Source: Spongilla lacustris
Taxonomy: Eukaryota; Porifera; Demospongiae; Spongillida; Spongillidae
Reading direction: 5' to 3'
NCBI GenBank assembly: GCA_949361645.1
Contig: OX442415.1
Coordinates: 14,487,235 to 14,551,234, forward strand
Length of the DNA stretch: 64,000 nt
The notes under the pieces were generated by a model. It had not been told where the DNA came from. It worked only from the letters and a program-made list of their open reading frames with translations, and made no database searches. Each line of letters begins with the position of its first letter. Positions within the stretch are counted from its first letter, which is position 1. Shown piece by piece: positions 50,401-56,639 of this stretch. The translations under genes were made by a program, and so were the position numbers.

Positions 50401-51996
50401 AAATCTTTTCCAGTTCACCCTTTTTTGCTACAATTGTACCTTTCGCGTGGATGGCCTGTCCTACCTTCATTCGCGTTCCATTGATTGTTATACACGACTC
50501 ACTACGAGAAGGTCCAACTCCATCTTCATCACAACCTGCCATTTTTAGTTCAAGGTTTAACTAGAATAAATGGCTTCACGCGTTCAAAAATTGTCTCACA
50601 TAAAGGACAATTGTCCTTTATACAGGACATTGAGTGAATAGGGGTTAAGGTTTTGCATTGAACATTGTACTAGTAGTTCAATCTGTGTGAATTTCTAACT
50701 TTTGGTGTTTATTAGAACATAATTCTTATCAGTTACAGTTGTACAGTTATACTATTTGGCAGCATGATCTTCTATCTTATCATGACCAACAATAAGAGTG
50801 ATTTACTTACTGAAGTACAATTATTGGTATATATTAGTGAGACTATGTGTTTTTAATGCTACACAATTATCTATATACTGATTATAAACTCAACAAGGAT
50901 AGTATAATGAAGCATAGTGTTAGCGGTTATGCTGAAGCAAAACTTACTGACATGTTGGATTTGTTGTAGTATATTCGTAAGGGGAGTTATGCAGCTTATG
51001 CTTTACAAATTTCAATCTTTTGGCATTAAAAGCTACATGTTCCTAGTTTTCTTCGAGTACTAATAGTAGCTAACAACAGACTTCATTGGCTTAGGAATAC
51101 AAGTGGGGATCTTAATAGCTTGTCGATGCAGCCAGACACTACTGGAGCACTCTTCAGTGAGTAAACAGCCCCCCCCCCCCCTAAACTGTTGCCCAACGCA
51201 CCTATATACACGTGGCTAGCCCCAACATGGCCCATGCTTATGTTATCACAGACAGACACACTAAGGTTAGATTTTAAAAAAAAGAGTGAAGGAAGATATA
51301 CAAATAAATCCGTTTTGTAGGATTACACATGCATAAATTATATAATGTACTTACATTTAGCATACATGCAATTTATGGCAGGTAGATATGCTAAATGATG
51401 CCATTCTGTAACACCAGAATTTATAATTTATGAATGCATCCTTGTTTCCTTACTTTTAATTCTATTCAGTGGTGTCTATACAAATCCTTTATGTACTTAC
51501 CAGTGCTGTCACTCTTAGCATAAGATGTGGTCAACTTTCTAACACCTTGGGCAGCTTCCATGTGTTGCAGTTTTTCAAATATGTTAACCAGTTCCCTGTA
51601 TGTGGCCTTGGGTCCCTTCATTTCCAGCCACTTCTCAAACACTTCATCTCTTTTATTTTGTTCACTAAGCCCTTCATTGCCAATGATGTCTTTGGTTAGC
51701 TGGGGACCTATCAGACGCCTAGCTACTGCCCTCAAATCGAAGCATTGAAATGATGCTATTTCATACAAGTGATCATGACTGCATAGCAAGTCCAGAGGGT
51801 CTAACGGTGCATACATGTACATTATTAAACTAGCTGGTTAGGGTATAGAGGTCACCTTACCTTCACCATGCTGTGCTAAAGGTCCGGGGTTCACTTCTAC
51901 ATCTCCGGACAATATCAGAAGCTGCCTTATCGTCGACATTAATGACGTAACCACTAACGACAGTACATGTAGAAACTTCCCAACTGCTCTGTACAT
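13543..51996 (-). CDS. NLR-type immune sensor gene: 2A-like leader, Death, Death, NACHT, LRR
   Basis: NLRs are cytosolic pattern-recognition ATPases. Exons read: 51861-51996 (leader), 51501-51800 (Death-like), 47032-47127 and 46390-46482 (linkers), 45897-46157 (Death), 44155-44208, 39445-41047 (NACHT), 39306-39389, 23708-23797, 13543-13626 (LRR). All N-terminal junctions are phase 1 and all LRR junctions phase 2, and every split codon joins in frame. The 3' end was not found; more LRR exons may lie in the N gap or be missing. The domain plan matches the sponge NLR family. Introns are greatly enlarged by transposons. The long introns are inferred from phase and domain logic, not from transcripts, so the distal LRR exons could belong to a broken second copy. 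Confidence 0.72.
14910..15075. repeat. CA-rich satellite, second copy
   Basis: Same type and same position within the repeat unit as the satellite at 11310-11595, but shorter. Confidence 0.88.
16112..16245. repeat. Hairpin with ~50-bp imperfect inverted arms (copy 2)
   Basis: Same hairpin as at 12768-12901, carried in the second copy of the 2.4-kb unit. The stem is preserved. Confidence 0.75.
16525..16672. repeat. ~20-bp G-rich minisatellite (ggggcatcactcag units)
   Basis: About seven tandem units of ggggcatcactcaggggtg with small variations, G-rich on the plus strand. A single further unit is near 17480. Confidence 0.85.
18030..20430. other. No gene recognised; intron-like repeat-poor stretch
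   Basis: Short open frames only, none with a recognisable motif or a convincing splice context. It contains one long poly-C run (about 19900-19920) and a fragment at 19995-20110 resembling the gatattcattag block of the 2.4-kb unit. Confidence 0.5.
20480..20905. repeat. Left arm of a large inverted duplication
   Basis: Reads as the reverse complement of two separated right-hand blocks, 28561-28680 and 25740-26018. The two blocks are adjacent here, so this arm preserves the uninterrupted arrangement (cttggctag on the minus strand, about 20602-20610). Similarity falls off past about 20905. Confidence 0.8.
21225..21325. repeat. Duplicated intron fragment ending at an LRR donor site
   Basis: Matches 13430-13547 (the donor-side flank of the LRR exon), including the acaataaaacttact donor region, but the similarity stops just inside the exon. 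It is a relic of a partial LRR-exon duplication. Confidence 0.55.
21594..23399. mobile_element. Palindromic (foldback) pogo/Tigger-like DNA element
   Basis: Terminal inverted repeats begin CCGTAAAAGCTCGA and are flanked by TA on both sides (21592-21593 and 23400-23401), as in Tc1/mariner-pogo insertions. The inverted similarity is very long: about 21594-22285 pairs with about 22735-23399, leaving a short unique centre. That centre codes on the plus strand for a transposase-tail-like peptide (WKSISAEEIRRSF...CGI). Open frames in the arms at 21880-22224 (minus) and 22853-23119 (plus) are mirror images of each other. It is probably a non-autonomous hairpin derivative. Confidence 0.7.
22546..22737 (+). 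pseudogene. C-terminal fragment of a pogo/Tigger-type transposase
   Basis: The peptide MVQWVVASWKSISAEEIRRS continues FAACGIA. It resembles the W..SW.SI....I..SF..CGI tail common to CENPB/Tigger/pogo DDE transposases. The DDE catalytic core is absent. A partial direct duplicate of the same DNA lies at about 22287-22350, so the tail was duplicated inside the element. Confidence 0.55.
23708..23797 (-). CDS. LRR exon of the NLR gene (90 bp)
   Basis: Acceptor GCACACAG|T at 23798 and donor CTGAA|GTAAGT at 23707; phase 2 in and out. It encodes LSFCFDDRGCSDW...HLQALK. Joined to the exon at 39306 the split codon becomes Asp (ESLDLSF), giving a proper LRR L-x-L core. It is separated from the previous exon by about 15.5 kb of intron filled with mobile elements. 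Confidence 0.75.
24040..24260. repeat. Short local direct duplication
   Basis: The block attcagggtcatgcaatgac with its ~90-bp downstream sequence occurs twice (about 24008 and 24150). No coding sign. Confidence 0.6.
25740..26018. repeat. Right arm (inner part) of the large inverted duplication
   Basis: Inverted match to about 20605-20905, including the gtcggtctataaacgactca block. It is interrupted at 26018 by the 2.54-kb insertion; the outer part resumes at 28559-28680. Confidence 0.8.
26019..28558. mobile_element. 2.54-kb DNA transposon with CACGGGTGTTTCA ends
   Basis: Ends begin CACGGGTGTTTCA and finish with its exact complement. The target TGGC is duplicated at 26015-26018 and 28559-28562. 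The inverted copy of the host sequence near 20602-20610 preserves the empty site with a single TGGC, so the boundaries are unambiguous. Inside, on the minus strand, is a degenerate spliced gene with RING-like and second zinc-binding segments resembling the RAG1 N-terminal region. RAG/Transib elements also begin CAC but usually make 5-bp duplications, so the superfamily is unsettled. Confidence 0.78.
26917..27700 (-). pseudogene. RAG1-N-terminus-like zinc-binding protein remnant (N-RAG type)
   Basis: Reading downward, 27508-27699 encodes a RING-like half (LKCPLCLCILHRPVEIPC, then NLVCAE), which resembles the C-x2-C...DPVE..C..H.FC pattern of the RAG1 RING. A frame change follows. Then 27350-27480 encodes DVFLSLLSDLLLQCNSC...YLSHVC, like the spacer and second zinc finger after that RING. 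An exon at about 26924-27150 (TTCCAG acceptor) encodes CKDYKRTLSHYHKDLQQVRH. Stops and frame changes show decay. No RAG1 catalytic core is visible in the element. N-RAG-type transposon proteins are known from molluscs; assignment to that group is by motif only. Confidence 0.5.
28559..28680. repeat. Right arm (outer part) of the large inverted duplication
   Basis: Inverted match to about 20488-20608, including cattacgtcattctt and gcagaatgctgcat blocks. It starts with the TGGC duplication left by the inserted element. Confidence 0.78.
28700..28835. repeat. Degenerate short repeat (gtgtcccc.. aaaaagtgtc)
   Basis: Several imperfect units of gtgtccccctggaaaaa within about 130 bp. No coding sign. 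Confidence 0.55.
29790..30120 (+). pseudogene. LINE ORF2 3'-end fragment
   Basis: An open frame of about 108 codons contains YFDLAMCYKILKKLL and PFWNSLPQHVVSA. These match the C-terminal segment that follows the reverse transcriptase in jockey/CR1/RTE-like LINEs (..WNSLP..VV.A). No RT core precedes it, so this is a 5'-truncated copy. It is unrelated in sequence to the RLE-type element further right. Confidence 0.6.
30845..30895. repeat. G-run cluster (potential quadruplex)
   Basis: Several G runs of 4-10 separated by one or two bases, a strong quadruplex candidate on the plus strand. The flanks show no gene. Confidence 0.7.
31080..31652 (-). pseudogene. Non-LTR retroelement reverse transcriptase fragment
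   Basis: The motif GVQQGDPLGPLVFSLVL is the RT region just before the catalytic box. The expected WYLDDG is replaced by WYIHHI, so the catalytic aspartates are lost. The upstream FLWCYPQHPTLWH aligns with the copy at 35300-35450. This is a dead fragment of the same family as 33893-38070. Confidence 0.7.
31660..32480. other. No gene recognised
   Basis: AT-rich intron-like sequence with no long open frame and no recognisable motif; a short (att/aat) microsatellite is near 32430-32450. Confidence 0.5.
32490..33720 (+). pseudogene. Non-LTR retroelement 3' fragment with RLE-like domain (plus strand)
   Basis: Frames broken by stops encode, in order, CTAVDASASTWQQAQLSL, VDLYNSLVDPHDFLTLE, LSQKVLSSKL, a zinc-knuckle-like CPHC...FGHHALSCKDGG with RHNKLRD, and a nuclease-like tail (KPAAFELSV ... 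ENRKHNSNDRKCEELGWV). The same order is found on the minus strand at 34740-33893. This copy faces the minus-strand copy tail to tail, with an AT-rich stretch between (33780-33930). Confidence 0.68.
34310..35295 (-). pseudogene. RT catalytic box, thumb and zinc-knuckle segment of the retroelement
   Basis: Two overlapping open frames (34626-35294 and 34310-34735). WYLDDG carries the paired aspartates of the RT active site. LIVNVPKCEIFS and NIIILGIPIGD follow as in related RTs. The CPLCPGKVLDPLGHHALTC motif with CTHGGDVVTRHNKLRD precedes the nuclease-like part. The frame break between them is a small indel. Confidence 0.65.
36075..37033. mobile_element. 959-bp TA-flanked inverted-repeat element inside the retroelement
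   Basis: Near-perfect terminal inverted repeats start GGGGAGGAGTGGGTTAGTTG and continue into gagccac. TA is present on each side (36073-36074 and 37034-37035). Removing the element and one TA restores the retroelement frame as KACQVLVSPGLAPNNAETW, so the site is exact. Internal copies of the ggctcaactaaccc motif lie near 36270-36310, 36625-36665 and 36992-37006. No transposase frame, so non-autonomous, probably Tc1/mariner-mobilised. Confidence 0.85.
38073..39070. mobile_element. 998-bp hAT-like non-autonomous element
   Basis: Terminal inverted repeats TAGGGTGTGTAACC and their complement, with an exact 8-bp target duplication CCCACATG (38065-38072 and 39071-39078). An 8-bp duplication plus a TAGGG-type end are hallmarks of hAT elements. 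The interior has many aatcgatt/gattattcg motifs and no convincing transposase frame. Confidence 0.85.
39071..39160. repeat. Short minisatellite (cccacatgtacacca units)
   Basis: Four to five imperfect ~22-bp units of cacacccacatgtacaccac next to the hAT-like element. Confidence 0.7.
39306..39389 (-). CDS. NLR LRR exon (84 bp)
   Basis: Acceptor AATTTCAG|G and donor TTGGA|GTAAGT, phase 2-2. Encodes ISGDLYDKDILVALNRFISK then HPQVESL, an LRR of 28 residues. The 84-bp size matches the one-repeat-per-exon plan seen at 13543-13626. Confidence 0.75.
39445..41047 (-). CDS. NLR exon: NACHT ATPase domain
   Basis: A 1603-bp exon, phase 1 in (ACCATAG|CG) and phase 2 out (TTAAT|GTGAGT). It encodes a complete NACHT: Walker A GRPGCGKTTLMRKLSKDW, Walker B CFVFDGLDEY, sensor-type IITSRPNAS, winged-helix features and FAHLTNQEFLAAYHVS near the end. 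This drives nucleotide-dependent oligomerisation in NLRs. The upstream SLDDVIETKVTISYKDL segment is typical of invertebrate NLR exons. No stop or frameshift occurs over 534 codons. The open frame continues to 41153 upstream of the acceptor but loses similarity there. Confidence 0.9.
41390..41970. repeat. 27-bp minisatellite (gtagtggaggccatgggaca units)
   Basis: About 21 tandem units of a 27-bp repeat (gtagtggaggccatgggaca + tgagcat). Since 27 is a multiple of three, long frames are open on both strands, giving repeats such as HVVEAMGHE or MSHGLHYML. Stray units lie at 41145-41260 and 42630-42690. It lies in the intron upstream of the NACHT exon, so translation is unlikely. Confidence 0.92.
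42000..44150. other. Intron sequence without a recognised gene
   Basis: Contains a long poly-G run (about 42202-42223) and scattered 27-bp units. The open frame at 43137-43400 has no recognisable motif. Confidence 0.5.
44155..44208 (-). CDS. Probable small NLR linker exon
   Basis: 54 bp, phase 1-1 as in its neighbours, acceptor ATCATAG|AT and donor TTTCAG|GTTTGT. Encodes DSPRMTLNDSAAVAIPVSG. Phase agreement is the main support; it could be chance. Confidence 0.4.
45897..46157 (-). CDS. NLR exon: second Death domain
   Basis: 261 bp, phase 1-1, acceptor TTCACAG|AT and donor CCAAG|GTCAGC. Encodes LKDLVDWKSLAIQLELSG, then IEEIDVNNRG, MIQFWLQSD and SWQKLIGALIS. The W-x-x-L-A-x-x-L-x-L, I-x-x-I and W...L..AL spacing is the standard Death-domain signature. 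Confidence 0.75.
46390..46482 (-). CDS. NLR linker exon b
   Basis: 93 bp, phase 1-1, acceptor GTTCTTAG|GA and donor TCAAAG|GTGATC. Encodes DSDSTNTKTDPTEHTEQSTA, near-identical to linker exon a less one codon. Confidence 0.65.
47032..47127 (-). CDS. NLR linker exon a
   Basis: 96 bp, phase 1-1, acceptor TTCTTAG|GA and donor ACAAAG|GTGAGG. Encodes a Ser/Thr-rich linker, GSDSTNTKIDSKEHIEPSRA. It is clearly a duplicate of the exon at 46390-46482; the flanking intron sequence is also similar, so a segment of about 640 bp was duplicated. Confidence 0.65.
47896..50644 (-). mobile_element. piggyBac-family DNA transposon
   Basis: Exact 15-bp terminal inverted repeats (CCCCTATTCACTCAA and complement), flanked on both sides by TTAA (47892-47895 and 50645-50648), the piggyBac target. 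Both subterminal zones carry palindromes of the form gtcctg...caggac. It lies in the NLR intron between 51501 and 47127. The internal transposase is on the minus strand, antiparallel to nothing else, and is decayed. Confidence 0.93.
48543..50542 (-). pseudogene. Decayed piggyBac transposase
   Basis: Fragments in order: N-terminal acidic region from ATG 50542 (MAGCDEDGVGPSRS), RLNWQSSSKGR, MDQFIGCLLGMSVEPLTTI, AVDESMSRWLGSEHHVPQV, KMKLKPEGVGFMIKNICDA, then VKSYYQSANCIDVHNQL, KDWWIRLFQTLLGMAVVNSF and a C-terminal cysteine-rich end (CKVVVDDSDGVCGKKAYFFC). These follow the DDE_Tnp_1_7 (piggyBac) order. Frameshifts near 50335, around 49860-49900 and across 49110-49520 make it inactive. Confidence 0.85.
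51501..51800 (-). CDS. NLR exon 2: first Death-like domain
   Basis: A 300-bp exon, phase 1 in (CCGTTAG|AC) and phase 1 out (CACTG|GTAAGT). It encodes a helical domain with LRAVARRLIGPQLTKDI and EVFEKWLEMKGPKATYREL, matching the Death fold pattern of an early basic W/R helix, then W-x-x-x-x-G and a closing leucine helix. The W...G...TYREL..F end is typical of Death domains that self-associate with adaptor partners. Confidence 0.7.
51861..51996 (-). CDS. NLR exon 1: hydrophobic leader with 2A-like motif
   Basis: Starts at ATG 51996, with an in-frame TAA two codons upstream. It encodes 45 residues: MYRAVGKFLHVLSLVV..., a hydrophobic run, LLILSGD, then VEVNPGP. GDVEVNPGP fits the 2A consensus D-V/I-E-x-N-P-G-P at residues 32-39 (51880-51903). 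Such sequences make the ribosome skip the Gly-Pro bond. In sea urchin NLRs, 2A-like N-termini of this build are reported to double as signal sequences, giving two protein destinations. Donor GAAG|GTAAGG, phase 1, 60-bp intron to the Death exon. An upstream AACAG leaves open a spliced 5' UTR. Confidence 0.8.
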
Positions 51997-52430
51997 CTGT
52001 TATGAGGAGAAATCAGAATAAAGGCGAAAAACGTATGCATTTGAACACACACCTCGCTTGACCTCGATCGAATTTTGCTACCAACTGCAAATTCTAAACT
52101 GATGGACCACTTCTCTAAGCACATCGATATCCTCGCTATTACGTATTTGAGGTTGTCCTGGTAACAACCTCTATCGGATACTTTGCAGACATCCTTTCCT
52201 CTCCACCTTCGCGTCACGTTGGCTGGACTATGATTCTTGTCCCCACAGCTAACGTTTCTACGGCTAACAAACGTCCCGATCCTTGCCCTGTACGTCGCAA
52301 GGTCGACTCCCATCTTAATTGCGGCTTGTCTACTCCCTCGCAAAATACCTCTTCACCACAACAATATTATACAATCGCGCCGCGCCTTCCTCGATCGCTC
52401 AAGGTCAGAAATAACACTTGCACGTGATTA
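51990..52430 (-). promoter_or_regulatory. Probable NLR promoter / 5' region
   Basis: CpG-richer than surrounding sequence, directly upstream of the leader ATG. Contains the block aacgtttctacggc + taacaaacgtcccgatcc (52251-52281) that recurs upstream of the gene at 56616. No TATA box seen. Confidence 0.45.
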
Positions 52431-53085
52431 GGTATGAGAATAATGAGAGCTATGATGTCATTTTGTATTGGGTCATCTCAGCCTGTGACCGTGAGTCTGG
52501 TCAGTAAACTGATGATGCCCGGACTTTGTGCTGATTGTATTGCGGTTTTATGGAGATCTGTCCACCATCTAGAGGCTGTCCTAATATTTACAACTTTGTT
52601 GTTATCATGTTACAATACTTGTACTACATACCCTCACACCTTATGGCATATTATAGACTGTACAACACATGTACATGTACTCTTGATAGTTGCTTCTTGC
52701 TACATCGATTCCTGTCTGAAATCACTAACACAGCAGATGGATTACAGGTTTGGGTAACGCCATGTAGTTAGAACTGTGCTGTAATACAATATATATGTAA
52801 TGACTTATTCTTCACATTAAAATACTACATAACTTCACATACATGTATATGTAATCAGGTCTTTTATACATATTTGACAAATTATAGTAAGTTTGCCCTA
52901 ATACACTTAGATCAATGGAGGTCCATGGAGTTGTAACAAACATATTACATTCACATATTCACAGTGTGCTTCAATTGGAGGAAAATATGCATAAAAGTAT
53001 AAGGATTTGGTTTGCAAATCAGTGTTCAGCCAGAAGATTGGTCACAGACTGACCACAGGAGGAGGCCCATCCCTAAGCTCCGCCT
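52430..53085. other. Intergenic; no gene recognised
   Basis: Short open frames only. Lies between the NLR promoter region and the 3' end of the next minus-strand gene. Confidence 0.5.
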
Positions 53086-53087
53086 AC

Positions 53088-56000
53088 TTAACAGTCCTCT
53101 TGGTACACCTGATGCACTCGTCCTGGACCACCACAGGCCTCATCTTGATGCGTCTTGGGACAGTTCTCCTTGTTCAGAGGGGAGTGGACCACTTTGGTGC
53201 GAGACTGGATACCTCCCCCATCCTAACACAGGACAACTATAGCTCACCATAACATATGTGGTACACAGGTGTACAATGTGCAGCATAACATATGTGGTAC
53301 ACAGGTGTACAATGTGCAGCATAACATATGTGGTACACAGGTGTACAATGTGCAGCTTAACATATGTGGTACACAGGTGTACAATGTGCAGCATAACATA
53401 TGTGGTACACAGGTGTACAATGTGTAGCATAACATATGTGGTACACAGGTGTACAATGTGCAGCATAACATATGTGGTACACAGATGTACAATAACGTAC
53501 CATATCCATGTCAAGATGCTGAAAGTTGTGTAGGAGAGAAAACAAAAAGGATACTTGTAAACAGAAGTACAAGGTCTCAAGGGAATAAGTTCATAAACAT
53601 GGAGGTACCCAGAGCACATGGAGGTACCCAGAGCACATGGAGGTACCCAGAGCACATGGAGGTACTCAGAGCACATGGAGGTACCCAGAGCACATGGAGG
53701 TACCCAGAGCACATGGAGGTACCCAGAGCACATGGAGGTACCCAGAGCACATGGAGGTACCCAGAGCACATGAAGGTACCCAGAGCACATGGAGGTACCC
53801 AGAGCACATGGAGGTACCCAGAGCACACACATGGAGGTACCCAGAGCACATGGAGGTACCCAGAGCACATGGAGGTACCCAGAGCACATGGAGGTACCCA
53901 GAGCACATGAAGGTACCCAGAGCACATGGAGGTACCCAGAGCACATGGAGGTACCCAGACATATGGAGGTACCCTGAGCACATGGAGGTACCCAGGGCAC
54001 AAACATGGAGGTACCCAGAGCACATGGAGGTACCCAGGGCACACACCTCAGCCTTTCCTGTCTGGTCTGCTGCTGACCAAACATGCGGCCATTTCTTGGC
54101 TTAAGGAGACCACCAAGCCTAGACTTTGGGTTCAGCTGCAGTTTGGTTGGCATGACTTTCCCTGTGGGGGGAGGTGGCCTCTCGGCAACAGGACTACAAG
54201 GATCTGTATTATGATGGTGCGCCTGAGAAGAGGGAGGAAAGGGAGGGAGGGTGGAGAAGAGTTGAATAACATCAGCATATGCACACATCACACCATACAT
54301 TTTACACACACAGTACCACCCACAAGTTTGTTTCAACTTACTGGTGGGCAGCACTGCTCACACATCATCCCATCCTACAAACCATCACATCACACACATG
54401 TACACACCATCACACCCTAGCACACACTTAATTGGAGGGAACACACCAACAGGCAAGAGAGAACATACATGTACTACTACTGTAGCTCTCCATACCTTGA
54501 CAATAACCCACATCCCCCCCCCCCCCACCTTACCCTGCCACCAGGTGTGGGAATAAATGAACGACGCTTGTGAGCTGAACCAGGTGTGTGTCCCTCTGCC
54601 CCTCCTCTCTCCACATCAATGGTGGGAGGCAGCTGGTCGTCTATGGAGCTGAGGCACAGTGGTGGAGACACGCCCTTGACAGGGGTGGTGACCAGCTCCC
54701 CTGATGGGACAAAGGGGAGGGACTTGGCCGAAGTAGATTGCTTGGCAGAGGGTGTGGCCACACACATGATGGAGGTGCTGAAGGAGCTGTCAGCAGCAGC
54801 CACAGGGATGTTCTCTTTGGGGGGAGGGAGGCCGGCTTTGGGGGACCTGCTGGTGGTGGTACCATTGGCCACACCCTCTGTGGGAGGAGCCCTGACCTGT
54901 TGCCTAGGAGTTGGTGCTTTTCTTGATTGTTTGGGAGGTGTGGTCAGCTTGCTACGCAAATCTTGCTTGGACAGATTTGAGGACAGTACTTTGGTGAGTG
55001 TCTTGATCGACCTGGGAACCTGGTTGTTCTCATCCCCAGCCTTAGCAAGCTTTGGGTCACTCTTAAAGCCTGTTGGAGGCTTCAGTTTCAATGGCACTGA
55101 GGTCAGCCTTGAGGCAACATCAATATCACAATCCACAGGGTCAGCAGACCTAAGTGGTACCACTTTAGTAACAGGCTTGCAAAATACGAGGTGAGAGGAG
55201 GGAGGGGGGAGGAGGGAGTTATTAGGCCACCACTATGTCATAAATCTACTGCATACACGTACATGCGGGGTTCATCATCAACAAATAAACACATTGTATG
55301 GCATAAATGACCTAACATAAATGATCCTATTTAATAAAATGTTAGTACAATGTACTACTGTGTGTTTATATGCCATGTGTTACTTCAATAGCTAACCTTG
55401 GCCTTAGAGGTAGGTGGCTGCAGTTTCCCAGGGAGACCAGGCATGGCAGGAGCAACACTCCTTGGAAGGCAGCTCCTGTAGTAATAGGGAGAGGGAGGAG
55501 GGTTAGTCCAGTGTGCAATGGTCCATGGAGGTTCAATGCATCAATGGTCCAGGGGCACATGCTGGCTTATAAGTTTGGTCACTCACTTCACAAGATGAGG
55601 CTTTAGTTTCAAAGGATGTCCAGGAGCTTTGGCATTCATAGCCCCAACAGAAGGAGGTTCAGGTGGAGGCTCCACAGAACTGCTTGTGCTACAGCTGGAG
55701 ATGGCAGACTGCCATGACTCATCCAGGTCCAGCCTGGGGGTGGGCCTGACCACACCCACCACCTGTACCCCACTGCAGCTCCTGGGTACAGTGGGGAGCG
55801 AGGGTGTGGCCGCAAAGGAGGAGACAGAGGTGTCATGTCTATCCCTGACCTCCCTCAGCTGCTTCAGCTCACTGCAGAGCACAGGCTGTAGAAGTGGGGT
55901 TAGGAATATCAACAATCACTAAAAAAAAATCTCCATATAATGCCCACCATGTTACCCCAGTGGCCTACCGATTTATCAAAAGGGCTGCACTTCTTCAGTT

Positions 56001-56616
56001 GCCTCTTGGGTGTGGGCAGTCTGGAGGGATGGTCCGTGGCATTCATGGAGTTTGATCGACCGATGTGGGGAGTGCCACTATCCACACCCTGGTGATCAGG
56101 AGGCTCCGCCCCCAGCTGCACATCACGTTGGAGGACTGTTACAGTGGGTGTGGGACCAACCACGTTCACATCTCCGCCAACACTGCCTTCCTCCTCCTCA
56201 AACCTCAGCTTCCCTTCAAAGCAAGCAGAGGTGGGTCTAGAGATGCCAGATGAGTCAGACTCGATGATGGACAGATCCTTGCCCCCCTCCCCTCTCTCCC
56301 TCATGTCCTCCTGCCACTCCTCTGGCTTTGGGGTGAAGGCCATCAGACAACCCTCAGTGGTGTGGTGGGCAGACTGCACCCTCCATGGCATGCATGTGAT
56401 GAGGTCCACCTCACCCCCCTCCTCCCCCTTCCCCTCCTGCTTGCCAAACATATGGGACGCGTGATGGGCAGTAGAGGACGGGTGCCCAGTCCCAATATCT
56501 CCCTCCATGCTACTGTGCCATCCCAAACATGCAAATACTGAAATAGTACATACAGTTATGAAATGCTGACCTTGATCAATACATTGGGCAATCGTTGCTA
56601 ACTGACTTGAGGGCAT
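53088..56616 (-). CDS. Unrecognised Pro/Ser-rich protein gene (multi-exon)
   Basis: First ATG at 56616 (an open frame extends upstream, so the start is uncertain). Exons: 55969 to about 56616 (maybe with a tiny intron near 56533-56566), 55587-55885, 55397-55475, 54534-55175, 54047-54222, and a probable last exon within 53090-53230 ending NKENCPKTHQDEACGG...EDC. Phases agree through 54222. The product is rich in Pro/Ser/Lys with KRRSFIPTPGG, which resembles an SxIP-type EB1-binding motif, and LKLKP repeats. GTSE1-like microtubule proteins share these traits, but I cannot claim homology. A 19-bp minisatellite fills the last intron. Confidence 0.6.
53240..53500. repeat. 36-bp minisatellite
   Basis: Seven tandem units of 36 bp (cataacatatgtggtacaca + ggtgtacaatgtgcag). 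Each unit holds a gtacac-ag-gtgtac palindrome. It gives open frames on both strands because 36 is divisible by three. Confidence 0.92.
53598..54045. repeat. 19-bp minisatellite (acatggaggtacccagagc)
   Basis: About 23 units of 19 bp with occasional 4-bp insertions (cacacac) and single-base variants. As 19 is not divisible by three, each frame reads through three units to give a 19-residue repeat; both strands lack stops. Placed in the last intron of the Pro/Ser-rich gene. Confidence 0.93.
54534..55175 (-). CDS. Largest exon of the Pro/Ser-rich protein gene
   Basis: 642 bp, phase 0-0, acceptor TTGCAAG|CCT and donor GGCAGG|GTAAGG. Basic, disordered composition (KQSRKAPTPRQQ, SRSPKAGLPPPKENI) with SFIPTP near the end. 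No globular domain is evident. Confidence 0.65.
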
Positions 56617-56639
56617 CAATAAAAAAGCTTCTTCCTCCA

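Noticed and set aside
51954..52343. 129-codon minus-strand frame upstream of the NLR
   Set aside because: Wrong frame for the 2A leader; basic, unstructured, and overlaps the likely promoter.
53140..54354. 404-codon minus-strand frame taken as one protein
   Set aside because: It chains a real exon (54047-54222) with two minisatellites and a 3' region; a GTGTGT donor at 54046 ends the exon.
54586..55194. 202-codon plus-strand frame
   Set aside because: Antisense of the 642-bp Pro/Ser-rich exon, which has good splice sites.
53088..56616. Calling the Pro/Ser-rich gene GTSE1
   Set aside because: Only composition, an SxIP-like motif and a KEN-like tail agree; no domain-level similarity could be shown by eye.
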